Positions 13,601 to 29,100 of a stretch of 64,000 nucleotides of DNA are shown here, piece after piece. The translations under genes and the position numbers were made by a program. Every line of letters starts with the position of its first letter. Within the stretch, counting starts at the first letter, position 1. The stretch is from contig OZ010786.1 of assembly GCA_963932465.1 (NCBI GenBank), forward strand, positions 445,272,619-445,336,618, written 5' to 3'. The notes below the pieces were generated by a model, which saw only the letters and a list, made by a program, of their open reading frames with translations, was not told the origin of the DNA and did no database searches. Source of the DNA: Maratus speciosus (Eukaryota > Arthropoda > Arachnida > Araneae > Salticidae).

Positions 13601-16600
13601 GCTTAATTTTAGGATACAGTATGGAACCATTTATCCGGAAACCAGTTAACTGGAAAACCAGTTATCCGGAATGATATTTCTGATAGACTGATTTCAGAAT
13701 CTTTGCAGAAAAAGGTGTCATACACTGCCAGTTTGACATAGGCTTTGCTTGAAACAATTGTATAATTTGATGACATCTAGTATTTGAAATGAAAACATAA
13801 TTAGTTGTATTTTAGATGTTTTAATTTTTATGCAGAGGAAACAGAAGAATTTTTGTTCCTAAGGGATTCCCATAAATTACCTTCTTTTAAACTCTGGCTA
13901 ACTTTTGATCTTTCTTGCATTGATTTTTAATCCAAGTAACCTAATAATTTAAAATGAGAAATAATGCCACAACCACACATATTCCACAAAACTTATCAAA
14001 TGGATGCTGCTTTAATGCACAACCAGTTAACCAGAAAAACCAGTTATCCGGAATACATCTGACCCCAAGCATTCTGGATAAATGGTTCTGTACTGTATTT
14101 ATACAAGCATTGATACATTCAAATCCTTTAAAAAGTTTTTTTAATTAATTTATATATATATTTAAAAGGATTATGTTGCAATCCACACTAAAATTATATT
14201 CAAATTTTTAGTTTGTCTGTGTTTTAACTGCATGGAACTGACATACAAAACACTTTTATTAAAATATCAAAAGGTTAAATAAATTAGTTTTAAGTAGACA
14301 AATTTATTTTATTTCGTTTAATTTTTTTTGTTTTAAGAATACATTCAGCATTTTTGTTTTTACAGGATGGAACTGTTGAACATAACATTTTGTCTACTAG
14401 TCTATACCCTGTTCATCATTTAGATAGTCATGAATTTTTCCCTGGAGATTATGTTGTTGATAGCAAAGGTAATTAAAAAAATATATTTGTAAGTTTGCAT
14501 TTATTTTTTTTTTTAAATAATTGATTTGCTTACCTTAAATATATATATATATTTCTTATTTCAGAATCCAAGCCATATGAATATGGTGTAGTAAAACAAG
14601 TTGATCACAGTGGAAGAACAGCATTGGTTACATGGATGAAAACTTATCATGCTGGTGGTGATCCTCAGTATGTTTCTTTGTCTGTAAAATATATATATAT
14701 ATATATATATTAATAGTGAATAATTTTCAAATACCCTCTTCGCTACTGAGTATAAATAAATGTAATATTATTGATTATTTGCGTTATTTCTTCTCCAATT
14801 CTACTTTAGAGCAAGAATTTTAATCTATTTGCATCATTTCGAGTCTTGGACATCGAAACATACCATTCAGAGATCGATTTTGGAAAGAGGTTAAAGCACC
14901 GATCATATGTCTTTCAGAGGACCATTTAAAAACGACGTGTAACTGAGAAAGATGTATAGTTGAAATTGCAGTCACTTAAGGTGTAAAATCTTCAACTGTA
15001 GAAACATAATGCTGCAGTGATACAAATTTAAGTTTGCTAGCATTTTCGGTTGTTTAAGTTGCACTATTTATCTCTCTTTTTTTTAAAAAAAGTAACTAAC
15101 ACTGTCATCACCGCTGCCAGTTTTGAATTTTTTGTGACCAAAGGTCTTTCTTCGTCAATATTAAGGAAAATATTGCATACAAAATATGAAAATTGGTGGT
15201 GTTATAGAGAAATGTTTGATAAACACGCTGATGTAGACAGTTTTCAAATCGAAGAATTATTTTAAGAGATATTTAATGTTAAAGTTGGTCAAAATCGTTC
15301 CATTAAAAAAGCTTTATAGGAGCAAAAACTGTACATGTGAATTTGATCATTTTTAGATCATTTTATACATTAAAAGTGCCCGGTGTGCAGACTGCATTTA
15401 TTTTTTTAATTTGACTCATTTTTTGAGGTTTTATTTCTATTTTAAATTCAATTTTTCAGCCTTTTCAGAGGCATTTTTTACAACTTTTAGAAAAGGGTAT
15501 TATTTTAAACTGTTGCCAGATTTTAAAACAGCACAATGAATAATATTTCCTTCGAATTAAAAATTGTTTACACATGACTATTATAAAGAAAATAAAACTT
15601 TCAAATGAAAATTAAATGATTACGTATTAAAAGCAGGAAGATATTTATAATTACGTCATAAAAACTATACACGTTAATTTTAAAAGAGAATGAAAATTGT
15701 AAAATAATAAATCCATTAATATGTGTTGAAAGTGTACATGGAGGAAATTACGTCATATTTAAAATTTCCAATTCAAATATTACCAAACAGTTTAAATTAA
15801 AAAATATATTTGCGCGAGTCATTTTTTTTTATGAGACTTTTTTTTTTTTTATATTTTGAGATAATCTTTTTAAGCTATTGTTGAGAATTCTAAGATAGCG
15901 CAAATAATATTTCCTTTCTAATAACAAAAGTATTTTCACATGATTATTAAAACGAGAAAGAAAACTTTGGTGAAAATTGCATCAGATTTAAAGCGATACA
16001 TCTAAAATGTCTTATTTAAAAAAACTTATAAAAATATCGAGAGACAAAGACTCTGTTTACTTAATTCATTTTATAGTTATTAGCTTATTTTTACATATTT
16101 CAGTTATCTGATTTACTCAAAGACAAAAATAACACATTAGCAGGGAGATTGCCACTGTTATTTTAATTATAATTCATTCTTCCAAAAAATTTTTAAAGCC
16201 GATCAAATTAGCATGCTTTTACAGTTTGCAGTGTCTGAGCAGAGGTTGGTGAGCGTAGCTCGTAGGGGGCAGAGCCCCCTAGTATTGAAAAAAAAAATTA
16301 AATAAAATCGAAAAATAATCGTGTTTTTCCATCAATTAAATTAATCTGGTGTTTACACTGGCTAACTGGCTATTAAGCTGTATTTTTAGTCAATAGTCAT
16401 TATGCAATGCCTAAAAATAGAGAAATGCAGTTTCGTTCATCTAAAACTTGTATTTAGTTATGAAATATAAATGTATGTGTTTTTTTATTATTCCTAAATC
16501 TTAAGTTTCTTTTGTAATTTTTTTTTTTCCCTGTTTATGCTTGAAAAAACTGGATGTTCATATCATTTTGAAATGCAGTGTATTGAAACGTCAGTGAAAA

Positions 16601-17160
16601 TGAAAAGTTTATTTAAAATAACATTTTTAGATATTGATTTATTTGTGTGTGTGTGTGTGTGTGTTAAAAATTAATGATAGGCTTAAAATTAAAATATTTA
16701 TTTGACATTTAATAAAAGTTTTCAAATTATTTGCTTATAGCAACAAAATTCTTCTTTTAGGGAAAGGTATTTCAAATGTGCGGTAAAAACATCCTTGGGA
16801 AAGCAGAGAAAAAAAATCCTTGGTGGCAGAAGAAAAATTTTCACTAACATTTTCTTAGAGCCCATTCACTGTTTCATGTGCCATTTTGTTCAATATTTAC
16901 ACAATTTAATATGTACATACAGTGGTAATTTATTGAAATACAAAGAGCAAAAGGAGAGCGAAGCTTCCTATGTGTCCACTCCAGTCTGGCAATAAAATGA
17001 ACATGATTTATTGGCAATGGTGCAGTCAGTTACAGGGTAACTTACCACAAACATATATCTTAGTAAGAAAGAGATAAAAACCAGGGATCTGCTTAAGAAG
17101 AAATTGGTTCCTTTAAAGGACTCTTCACAAAGTTTTTCATCTTAAAACAGGAAACCTTTA

Positions 17161-17195
<35 letters not shown>

Positions 17196-20100
17196 TCTTA
17201 AAAATGAACTTTTCACACAACTTTTTACCTTAAAACAGGACCCTTGCTATTTTTTCTTCTTAAAAATGGACCTTTCACAAATTTAATCATTTAAAAGTAA
17301 AATCTGACCTGCCACTTTGACATATATAAAGAAAATATATGTATTTTACATACATGTATCTGACATATGTAAAGAAAATATATGTATTTTACATACATAT
17401 ATCTTCTTAAAAATGCATAACCTGAATATAACAATCATTTCAAATTCACAAAATTATGATTAGACTTTCAAAAATATAGAAAAGCAGTTCCTAATTTCAC
17501 AAATATGATCTATGGCGTAATTAAGTCAATTCTAGTAGAAACCTTATGTTCAACAATCTTCTATAATTGGGTTAAGGATTGCCATGGTGTACATAGGTGC
17601 CAGCCGGCCATTCCCTGACCACTACCAAGAGTAATAAATAAGCTCAAAGCCACCTCTGTCACCAATGTGTTTGATGCCTCAACCCACACAAACCTGCTCT
17701 TTGATGGCTTTTACTTAAGGACAATCATCTTAATTTTTTTCTGGCGGGATGATTTATAGTCTGGATAGACATAGCTGCATAGGCATCAGACATTATTTCA
17801 CAAGAGATAAATAACTTTGTGATAAAATTCAATTGTAGTATTTATTTTTCTACATTTTATTTTTGTAAAGTATTTTCTTTTGAAATAGAGCTGTTTACAG
17901 TTGTGGTATGAGATAAATTCTCTGAATTTCATAGACACAAGCTAACCTGCTTCACTTCAGTTGTGAATACTTGATTCAGCCTAGCTCCAATATCAGTTTA
18001 CTTTTTTTAAAACTGCTGATAGTACATCACAAGATGTTTTGTTTTCAACATACAGTTGTATGTTTCCACCATTTTCCAAGGATATTTCAAAGGGTAAAAT
18101 AAATACCTTTTCTCTATGAAAAGTTATAGCATTTTATTCCATTGTTGACAGTTGAAAATAGTAAAGATATTGATAATTTTAAAAACAGCCAAAAAAAAAA
18201 AAAAAATGTTAGTGGAAACAAATTTCATAAATTGAGGAAATGTAAACTGAATTTTAATTAGAAATTTTGTGATTAGTTACTATTCATTTTCATGGCTATT
18301 GTTAATATTTGAGCAAGAATTCTCACTTAACTGGAGCAAGAAGCTATAGTTTTGCCAAGGTAAAAAGAAATAAAAATAAAGCTTTATTACTGCATTAGTT
18401 TTCAATGATTTTTTGTATTTGAGTATATTATCGTGTTTTAATGAGATATCTTTATAGTCCTGTTGTACTCTCAGAAGAAGAGGTGAGCGTGTATGACATT
18501 AAGGATCATCCTGATTTTAAGTATCGACCAGGATCATGTGTCATTAGAGTTGTAAACTCTGAGGTAAAAACTTGTGCCACAAAATCTTCTTTAGTAGTAA
18601 GATTTACCTTAGATATTCATTTAATGTTAAATTTCAAATATAGGATTCAAATCCTGGATCAAGCGCTGGACAGGTGGTTGATGTTCATTCCTCTGGAAAA
18701 GTAGAAGTTTCGTGGGTTGGTGGAGAGACTTCACTATGTTATCCCCAGGAGTTGTACAGAGTTGGAGAATATGTATGTTTTTCTCTTTTGATATACATGA
18801 AAACATCATAAGTTTCCATAGTTTTTAGCTGTTAATTTAAAATTTAGAAAAACGAGATTATTTTAAGCAATGCAAAGTTCTATCATTATATATATAATAC
18901 CGCTAAGTGTATAACAGATCCTAACCCTGATAATCACGCTCATCCTCGGGAAAAAAAAATATTGCGGCCATGTTAGGCTTAAGCATTCTGACCCTGTGAA
19001 CAAGCCAATTATTCGACTTATAATAATAAACGTTGTATCACATCTATTCTTTTCCATTTAAGCTCCAAAAACTGTACAATTATAATGATTTAAGTTCTAA
19101 TTTAAAAGTCACCAGCTACCAACAACAGATTATCGATGCAAACAAACGAATACCGTTGCCATTCATAAGCGCAAATTCCAAATCTAGAAACAAATGAACG
19201 ATTCTTTGATTGTTTCATTAAAAAAATACCGTTTAACATCTGATTCTGCTCTTAAAATATTTGTAAAAGCATATTAAAGCCTTTAAATAATTTGAAATGC
19301 GTTTTCCACTTTTACATACCGACATGTTTTGTGAAAAAACAGATAGTTAATTATTTTATATAAACAAGACAGCAGTTCCATGTATGAACTACATTTTATT
19401 TCAACGTTGTTTTGGCGCCATCTCTCGGCAATGAATATAAATGATGAACTTTTGACTGAAATTATAGTTTTTTATAAAAAAAAAATTACAGAACATTGAT
19501 GTAATTCAAGATCATTTTTTAAATGTTTTTGTTATGTAATTTTAAAATTTGATTCAATATAAATAAAATGAAAAAAAAATTGATACCTTTCATAGAATTT
19601 AAATTTTGTTTTATTAATTTTTTAAGAGGTTAACATTTATCTGCTTTTTTAAGAATTTTGTTTGCATTATAAATAAAATGATTTTTTTCCCCCAGGTGTT
19701 ATGAAATATGCGATGTTATCATGATTGCATTAGTATGAGAAAATTATTTTTTCACATTCTCTTATTAAATTACAATTTAGTTTTCACTTCAAGGTTATGT
19801 TCAAATTTTACAATGTTAAAAATCAAAATTTTATCTGCATTGATGTAATTAATATATGTAGTAAGTACATGGCATTGTACATTCCTTACATACTTACAAT
19901 TTTTAATTAATTTTTCAACTGCTTTTCAGCAATGAAATTATGCTTGCAATTATTGAATATTATATATATTATTAATTATGTAATAATTACATTTGATAAA
20001 AAATATAAATTTTATTTTCAATGCAAGCAAATTTCAAATGTATATAAGCTAAGCTCCTAAACACTGAAAAAATTAAAATTTTATGAAAGAAATAGTAATA

Positions 20101-23100
20101 ATAATTTTGATTTTGTCATTTTCTACAGTACAAACCCTTTAAAAATAAAACCTTCATTCTGTTTGTTTGTTTGAAATCTTATGAAAATGAAACTCAGATC
20201 AACATTCCGTCATTTTTGACGGGGCTTATATACTAGTATATCCATATCTGGATAAGGCAGTATTGGGCATATCTAATCTTAGAAGTCTATTTCACATAAT
20301 GATTTCTAGATAGACAAGGATTTTTTTTTTTAAAGAATTTTTTAGTAAATTTTTAGAGATACAGAATTATTTATTGAACTAAACTAAAAAACTAAACTCT
20401 CCAGCAGTACAATTCTAGAAAGATCATGGTTGCAGTGCCCAACTTGACTTTCTTGAACACAGCCCTGGGTTGTTACATATAGAGTATATGAACAGTCAAG
20501 TGGTCAGCTTGACACATATTCCTCAGTGTTTAGTTCCTAAACATGCTTGGTTCTCATTTGATTGACCTTGAAAAGTTTAGTGAACCTTGCCCAAGTCCAG
20601 AGGCAAACTCTGACCTGTGGTGTGGCAGTGCAATGTGGTTTAGAGATGAAATGGGTTCAGTCCGAGCTTGGACCCAACGTGGGCTCAAGCTACATTTTTA
20701 TACCAACCTTCCGGCTTGTGCGGGCCTGGGCTTATTCTTTTTAAAATTGAAAATTTTATTTATTCTCATATAGAAAAAAATAAAACAACTTTTTTAAAAA
20801 AAAATTACTTATTATGGCATTTCAATTCATTTTAATGCTATTTTGATCAAAATAAAGGAGAAACAGAAATCGTGTTTTGTTGTTGTTTTTGTAGCATTAG
20901 AATGCTCTTTTAAAATAAAATTAATTTGCTGCAAATTTATGTCTGCCATTGATGGCGACATGTTGATATGGCACCATTGGGATATTTTTTAATTGGAACT
21001 TTTTTTTTTTAGAGATCTAATGTGAAATGAATAAGTCAACATGCATTAGCTCAAAGTTTGCAAATTTTTAGTCTTCTGTTATGTGCAAGTCATAATCGCT
21101 TTTTATATGAAAATAACGTTAGTGATTCTATCCATATTTCATCATGAACTTGATCTCATGTTGCAGTTCTGCTCTTTCATTCATAAGTAGGTATAATTGG
21201 CATGTCTTGTTATTCTGGTAGGAAGCAATTAAGCAGTGTTTTCTCCTTTCCTATAAAACCATAGGATCTGTCAGATAATGGTGTCAAATTTTTTATTTAA
21301 GCTGATATTCAAGGACACTAGAATTACTAAAGATTGTTTTGAGGAAGGAATCGATTATAATTTGAGATATACACCTTTTATTAAGAAATAGAAAAATGAT
21401 ATTTGATTTTCCGTCATATAAATAATAATTTCTGCAAATTTCATTCATTTATTCATAAAACGCACTTTGTTAATGTGTCCATCAGATTTGATTGTTGAGG
21501 GAGAAAAATATGAGAATCCTTTTAAGGAAGTATATTTTTATTTGATACTAAACTTCTCTTTTGATAAGATTGAATGTAAATTTCATAAAATTAATTATGT
21601 GCTGAGGATTAACAGCTATTTCTATGTAAGTCATTGTTAAAAAAAGAGATGTTACATTTGGATTAACTTTTAAATATTATGATTTTTGATATTGCATACT
21701 TTCAGTATCGGGCTCTGATAACACAAAATGTTTCAGGCTCAGGCTCTGAAAAAAGTGAGCCCGACTCATCTCTAATGCGGTTAACCACCGAGTTACCTGG
21801 CATCATAGCTGGATAAATCAATATTAGGCATGCTCCATCTTTGAAGTCTGAGTTGATTTCACAGAAGGTTTTACAGATGTCCAAGGACTTTATTTTAAAG
21901 GATTATTTTATTAGTAAATTTTTAGAGATTTTTAGCACTATTGAATTTATATTTGAAATGTGTTGTATTATTGAACTTATAAGATAAAAATTGAAATCGT
22001 CTCCTAGCACTCACTATACAAAAAGTATGATGGGGTCAAAAATAATCTATGAACACAAAAATCATTTATTTTTGTAACTGTCTTATTTTTATTGTAATTA
22101 TTTATTAAAAAAATCTTTACTTTTAATAGGAGCTATTTTTTTTCCTTGTTGTCTAGTACGTAATATCTTATTATCTTTAAAATGTGTAATGATTGAATTC
22201 ATAATATTCATTGAAGAAACATTTCTACAGGTGATATATATTGATATAGTACTTTAAAAATGAGATTAAATTGGTCTGTGTCAAATTATTCTAAGTTAAA
22301 TTCTTTATAATTTTTAAAGTTTTCTTTTGTAAATGACACCACTTTCATCACCAAAACCATTTCATTCATCCTCTATCAGTGTGTCCTTTAATACAATCAT
22401 TTTAAAATGTTTGAGTTTTATTGAATATTGTGTGAAAATGACATAATTTTCTGAAACATTTTATTCTGTGTAAACCAAAGATCTTTAAATAAATAGTAGA
22501 GTGTTATTATCCTTATGTGCAGAAATAAAAGCCAGAAAATATTGGCATTATTGTGGTAAAATATTTTATTTTTATCAATGAAAATGTTTTGTTCAGCACT
22601 GGAACCATTCTGCCATTCTGAGATTAGGGCATCATTTAACACAATTATGTTTAATGTTTTTGAGTTTTGTGAAAGCCAGTCAATACAATTTTTCTTTGGA
22701 ATATGTAATTTTCACTGGTGAAAGCATGCTTCTGATTAGTGGATGGCAAATTGAATTTTTGTTATTGGTAGATAGTGAAATAAATATGTGAAAATCAACA
22801 CTTAAATAACATATTGGTAAAATAGACAAAAGCTGTGAGAGAAAGGATCATATCATACAGTGAAGTTATGTTCACACAAAACTTTTAAATGGATGCTATG
22901 ATTTTTCTTTCATTTTTCTGACAATTTTTTCATTATTTATTTATTTTTTTCATTAATTTGTATTTTTAGGATTCAGATGACTTGTGGGCAGATGATGATT
23001 CATTCTCTGATGAAGATAGTTGGGAAACTGAATCGGAAAAATCTGTCTTGGGGAATGAAGAAGAGTATGTACTTTTTTTTTCTCTTGTACTAAAAAATGA

Positions 23101-26100
23101 AAAAGTCTTACTTAATTCTTTAGCTGTGGAATGACTACTGGTGGCTAAATGTACTTTTCACTGGTAGACTGGCACTTAGCAAACAGTGATAACTTATGTG
23201 CCAAACTAACTGCGGGTCTTGTAAACAGTAGAATACAAATGACAGCTGTGACAGTCTGTCATCCAGAAAGGATAACTGGCAGTACAAATACAGTCGTGGA
23301 AAAAAAAAAATAAACACCTCCTACTAACTCTGCAACAAATTATTGTAGATTGAAGAATAATCTTCATATAATCCACGAAATTTCACGTTATCACAATTTA
23401 AATCCAAGGTTGGGAGAGCTTAATTATAGACTTCACGATTCGTTTTAAATCATATTTGGGAGAGCTAAATTCAAGAATTCACGATCTGTTTTTAAATTGT
23501 TTTAATGTAAACAAACATATTTCACAACTGAAAATGGCGCTGGTGTTGCTCAGTATAAAATAGCACAAGATGATTAAAAACTTTGTTAATTCTATATTTA
23601 CACTTATAAATATTTACAGTATTTACAATGAAAACATTTAGATAATATTTCTTTAAAAACATGTAAATATTCCACACTGGGAATTCAAGCTAATTTCTTT
23701 TATATGTTCAAGAATATTTATTTCTCCCTTTTCGGAAGATCAAGAAATACGCAGCCAGTAGGCTGCTTTTGAGATTCACATTCAAACTGAACTATAAACA
23801 AGAGAAATGCTTTTAAAACAATTAATACTTCAGAAACTATTTCTTCTAACAAGAAGTCAAGCATGATTTCATATTCGGAAATAAATTTCCCCTTTTTTTA
23901 AATTAAACATCATTTCTTCTAATAGAAGACCACGATAAAAAACCTATACGCAGCTTATTACCTGCTGCGTTCAAGATTCACATTCACAAAACCAACTAAA
24001 AAAGAACAAGAAGGAAAAAATGTTTTTTAATATTAATTCTCTAGTCAGACTACGTGACCTGGGATCACTGGCGCCTAATCAGTCTGGCTGAGAAAAGAAG
24101 AGGTTTGCGAAATTTCACATAGATGGAAGTTACTGGTACCAAAGAATTGAAAATAAAGTCTTCTTTTAAATGATGTCTATATAATTAGCATAGGGGGCCA
24201 TTTACATATCAAAACGAACCAAAACATTGTTTTATTTTCAATAGCAATACCCAAGTTTGACATCATATATGTAAATGGAATTCCTTTATAGACAGTTAGC
24301 CTAAATCCAAATTTTTGAATGATTAGTTTCCGAGAAATTATTCTAAAATCAACATATTTTGGGGGCTGTATCCAAATTGAAGTTTGGTACTCGATTGTTG
24401 AAATGCTACAGAATGACTGTCACTTCTCTTAATGTATTATTTCTTGCCAATATGAACATTTCACTCGCTTAATATGTTTTGACTATTGCCAGCCCAAATG
24501 TTTCGATAAAATGAGTAAAATATATTGTTTTTCAAATTATGCTTCTCTGGACATCATAGATGGTCCCTTAAACCACCATTTTGACGTTTTTTACTCATAA
24601 TTCGAAAACTACTTTGAAGAAAAATTTGAAATTGAGAATTTGCATAAAGCAGGACTTAATAAATATATCTAGAAAAAAATGTAGGTTGCAATTCATATTT
24701 TTTTTTTCAAATATTAATTTTATAATTCATATTATTTATGTTTGGGTTTTTAGGGTTCCGTACTTAAAAAATAAAAATGGAACCATTATAAGATCACTCC
24801 TGTGTCTGTCTGTCTGTCACAGCCATTTTAATCGTAAACTATGGAACGTGGAAAGTTCAAATTCAGGGAAGTAATAAGGACCATTGACCCACATATTTTC
24901 AGATTAATAAACATTCATAAATATATTTAGTAAAAAAGTAGAGGAGCTAATTATGCTACTTGAGAAAAAAAAAAAATCTTTTCTTTGTATATCATGTGGG
25001 GTATCCTGTGAAAGCTTTTGTAATGCTGAACTCAAAAATACATTCCTTTTAATTTTAGGTATTATATTTTCAAAGATATTGTTGAAAATGTAGCGCAAAA
25101 AATATGTTCCCCCCCATCTAATTCCGAATCTACTGAAACTAAAATTATGAAAAAATTAGAGGTAGTAGACGTTAACATAAACCCTGCCTGAAAATTATAG
25201 CGATTACCCTAGGTCACATAGTTTTTGAGTAATTAGCATTTTTCTGTTATACACAAATTTCGATTTACGGGCATTCAGAAAAATTGTTGTGCATCGCTGA
25301 ATATACCTATCATTGCAGAAAAATAAAAACATTGTTGATAATGATTTTCGAGAAAAATCATCAGTAATTAGCTGAGATATTAACCCTTAAAGGTACGGTC
25401 AGTTTGGACATACACAAGGACAGGGCGGCGTACTCTATGCCTAGTTAAAGACTTTTAATGATATATATGTGTAATGTAATGTCCAGTAACAGTATAAAAG
25501 CAATAAACGTCAAATTGTTAAAAACATACTAATTTAAGGGGTCTCGGGTCTCTAAAAAGTGGAAAAAATGAAAAAAAGACCATTTTCAACATTTAATGTC
25601 TTAAAATGTATATGATTTTAAAACACAATTTTAATTGGGATGAAAGATATAAGTATGTTCTTTCGTTTCATGTATTTAAAAAATTGCAAGATACGGAATT
25701 AGTATTTATAGGGGGCTCGAAACTGTTAGACATTTGTCGAACAAAAAATTGGCGTAACAGTTTACGCGCAGGATTACAAAATAAATATTGCAACTAGAAT
25801 GAAAATTTTGGTGCTTACTTATACTTCAGATTGTAATAATTTCCCTGAACTTAAATAAATTTGTATTTAAAGCATTTTTATATTTTTAATGCAATGCTGA
25901 ATTTAGCTAGTACAAAATTTTGAAAATTTCAACAGTAAAATCACCTAAAAAAATATTTTTTTGAACAATAAAAAGGAAATTTTAGGTTCAGTTTATACAG
26001 ACTAATATGAAATAGGTGTTTTGAAAATTTCATGAAAAAATATTCAGAAGTTTTTGAGGTATCCTGCGCGTTATACCCAAAAACGCCATTTGGAAAATAA

Positions 26101-29100
26101 TGACTTTAAAGTTTTGGAAATGTCGCTTCAGCTATTGAGCGGGTATAATTCTAAAAGCCAAAACTTTTGTTCTAATGGGAATTTCAAGGAAACAATTATA
26201 TCAAAATATTCAGAAAAGATAGGAGTTTAACATCTAAAAAAATTAAAATTTCTTAAATTTTGAAGCTTTAAGAGTTCTGCGACCACTTAATCCTTTCCGG
26301 CACGGGGTAATTCCATTTATAAACTTATGAAATAATGAACTGACACCAGAATTTATAAACGAATTTATTAGAAAATGCTTACTTGCTTATTTTCATGTAC
26401 ATGATAAAAGGAAAATTTTAATTAAATATTCTTGGTGCCATTTGTCTGTTTTGGAATTAAAATTAGATGTCCGTTTTTTAAGGGCATTGCCCTCGAAATA
26501 TTTAATTAGAATGAATCGCATAAATACTGTGAGATTCGCGATAGTTTGCATTGATTGTATCTCTCAATACGCCGCGAGTGACTTTAAAAGTTAATTAAAC
26601 ACCGATCTGGAAAAATGCGGCACTGAGCAAGGCGGTGTTGCAACTTTGAGACCTCAATTCAAAGCGCACTTAGCGCAATGCCAAATTTAAACTTTGAACA
26701 AAGGTTTTGTTTTAGATACACTGTAGAAATAAAGGTTATTACTACGCTGAATTTAGTTTTATGAAATGCGAAATGAAGTTTAACTATGCACTGCCTTTAT
26801 TGTCAGTACCGAATTAAGTTCATCATAAACAGATCAGGATAATATTAAAAAAAGAGTTATACGAATAGCTATATTTGATATTGTTCCATATATCTCTTTG
26901 AACTTTCATGGTATACCCGATTACACTTTTCTAATATATACAGTTATACCCAACCCTATGTTATATAGTTTTTTAAAAAGTCTTAGTATTCTTTTAGCAA
27001 CATTTTTTTTTTGTTTTTTTTATAATACAATTACAAATTCATATATTTATTCTACGGAACCCTCTGTGTGCGAGTAATGCTCGCACTTGACCGTTTATTT
27101 AGTATTATAACCAAATAGGGTGTAAAAAAAATCATTATTTAAAAAAAAAGAAAAGAAAAAGAATCAGATTTTTTTTTATTTAAATATATAATAAAATATT
27201 TAATTATGTAATTTAATTTAATAAAAAAAAATCAGATTTTTTTTATTTAAATCAGATTTTTATGATTTTTTTCTGAGTGTTCAAATACTGAATTGCTACC
27301 AAGAGTTTTAGGTTTCCAAAACTATTAAATCACTAATTGCTAACATAATCTATGTTTTTACACTTTAATTAATAAAATTATAATTATTAGTCAGTAATTA
27401 TGGTCCAAATTATAAAAACTGCAAATTAGTAATTTCATTAGTGAGTAACAGTAATGTTATATGCATTAATATTGTAATAATTATGTAAAACTTTATTAAA
27501 TACTAGTGATATTTAACATTTATTAAAATTATTAATAACTTCATTTAATGTTAAATAGTTAACACTACTTCAAATTAATAATTATTAAACAATTAACTCT
27601 CTAATTAGGAACATATTATACATTTTTAAGCTTTAATTATTAAAATGATAATTAATAATATAATATTCATTTTAGAAAGAAAAAGGGGCAGGTTGCTTGT
27701 TCCAAAAAAAGGAGTTATTTCATGAGGAAATATATTAGTAATGTATTTAGTAATGATAGAAGAAAAAAAAATTAGTATGATAAGTAAAGTGCCCTTAATT
27801 TTTAATAATTTTATGAATCACAAATTGAAAAATACAATTAAATAACAGCATGTTTTAATAATATCCTATTTTTTTCTAAAGAAATAAAGTTCTATTATAG
27901 AAGCGTAAAAAGTAACAACGTTAAAAGCACCAAAAATTTTTAATTTTAAGCATACCGGTTTTGGTAGCATATAGCTTACCTTCCTTAGTGCTAAGGATAA
28001 CGGAAATTTGCTCACACATATAGGAGAGATGAGGATTCAAGTTAAAGGTTTATTGACCGATAGGAAAACAGAGGATTGCAGGTAACAGCCAATAGGAAAA
28101 TAGATGGGAAATGGAACCGAAGTAGTGAGGGGGGAAAAAATTAAGAGAAAGAAGTTTTTATGTAATATTTCCAACAATCTGATAATGGGGGAATAGCGAA
28201 TTCACAATTAACAATATTTTTAAAATTTTTATAAATATGAAATGCTTCAAGGAAGTTAAGTTCGTGTATAGAAGTAGGTTTAGAGATTATTTTAACCAAA
28301 TTGAAGTCAAAAGTATGATTCATCTCCCAGCAATGTTTTGCAATAGAGGATTTATTGATTTCTCGTTTTTTAATATATTGTTGATGTCCTTTGATACGAA
28401 ATTTTAAGCAGCGTTTGGTTTGTCCAATATAGGAAAGGCCACACTTGCAATTAATACAGTAGATACCCCATGAATTGGATAATTCAATAGGGTCTTTGAG
28501 TTTTGAGAGGGTGAGTTTATTGGTAGAGGCAAAAATTATTTTGAAGTCATATTGTATAAGAATTTTAGCAATGGGGAAGCTTGATTTAGAAAAGAAGGGT
28601 AACACAATGCTAATATTGGAAAGAGTAGAAGAATGAGGAGAGTTTGAGGAACGAGTATGCTGAAGTTTAAATAGAGCAGTATCAATTATAGAAGGGTTGT
28701 AACCTCTGTCAATTGCAATGGCTTTAATGTATTGAATTTCACTATTACATGACTGAGAATCAGAGCAAACATGTATGGCATGATTTATAAAGGTATAAAA
28801 GGTGGCCATTTTTTGACTTGGGAGATGACAAGAACGAGCACGGGGTGGCAAAGAAACAGCAAAGCTTTTGTGATAGATGGATGTAGTGAAACTGGTTACA
28901 GTGCGAGTGACAAGGGTATCCAAAAAAGGAGAGAACTATTATTTTTCAGTTTCATAAGTGAATTGGATATTGCTATCAATAAACGGGTTGCACATGACGT
29001 CACATGTCTGGCATCGCTTCATATGGCGGCCAAACATAAGGCGAATGTGGTGCTTTCCATTTGACTTATTACACTTATTTGCACTATAATAATGAAAATA

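Larger units (their letters stand above)
20245..21960. repeat. Diverged ~160-bp direct repeat (20245-20400 and 21795-21960)
   Basis: Both copies contain CTGGATAA, a TATTRGGCAT box and TTAGTAAATTTTTAGAGAT in the same order, at roughly 70% similarity by eye. They bracket the SINE and the hAT-like element. Confidence 0.45.

Noticed and set aside
18441..18704. Open frame starting at ATG 18441 as a small gene
   Set aside because: Only 18458-18563 is exonic; both flanks are intron and the frame matches UBE2O only in that part.
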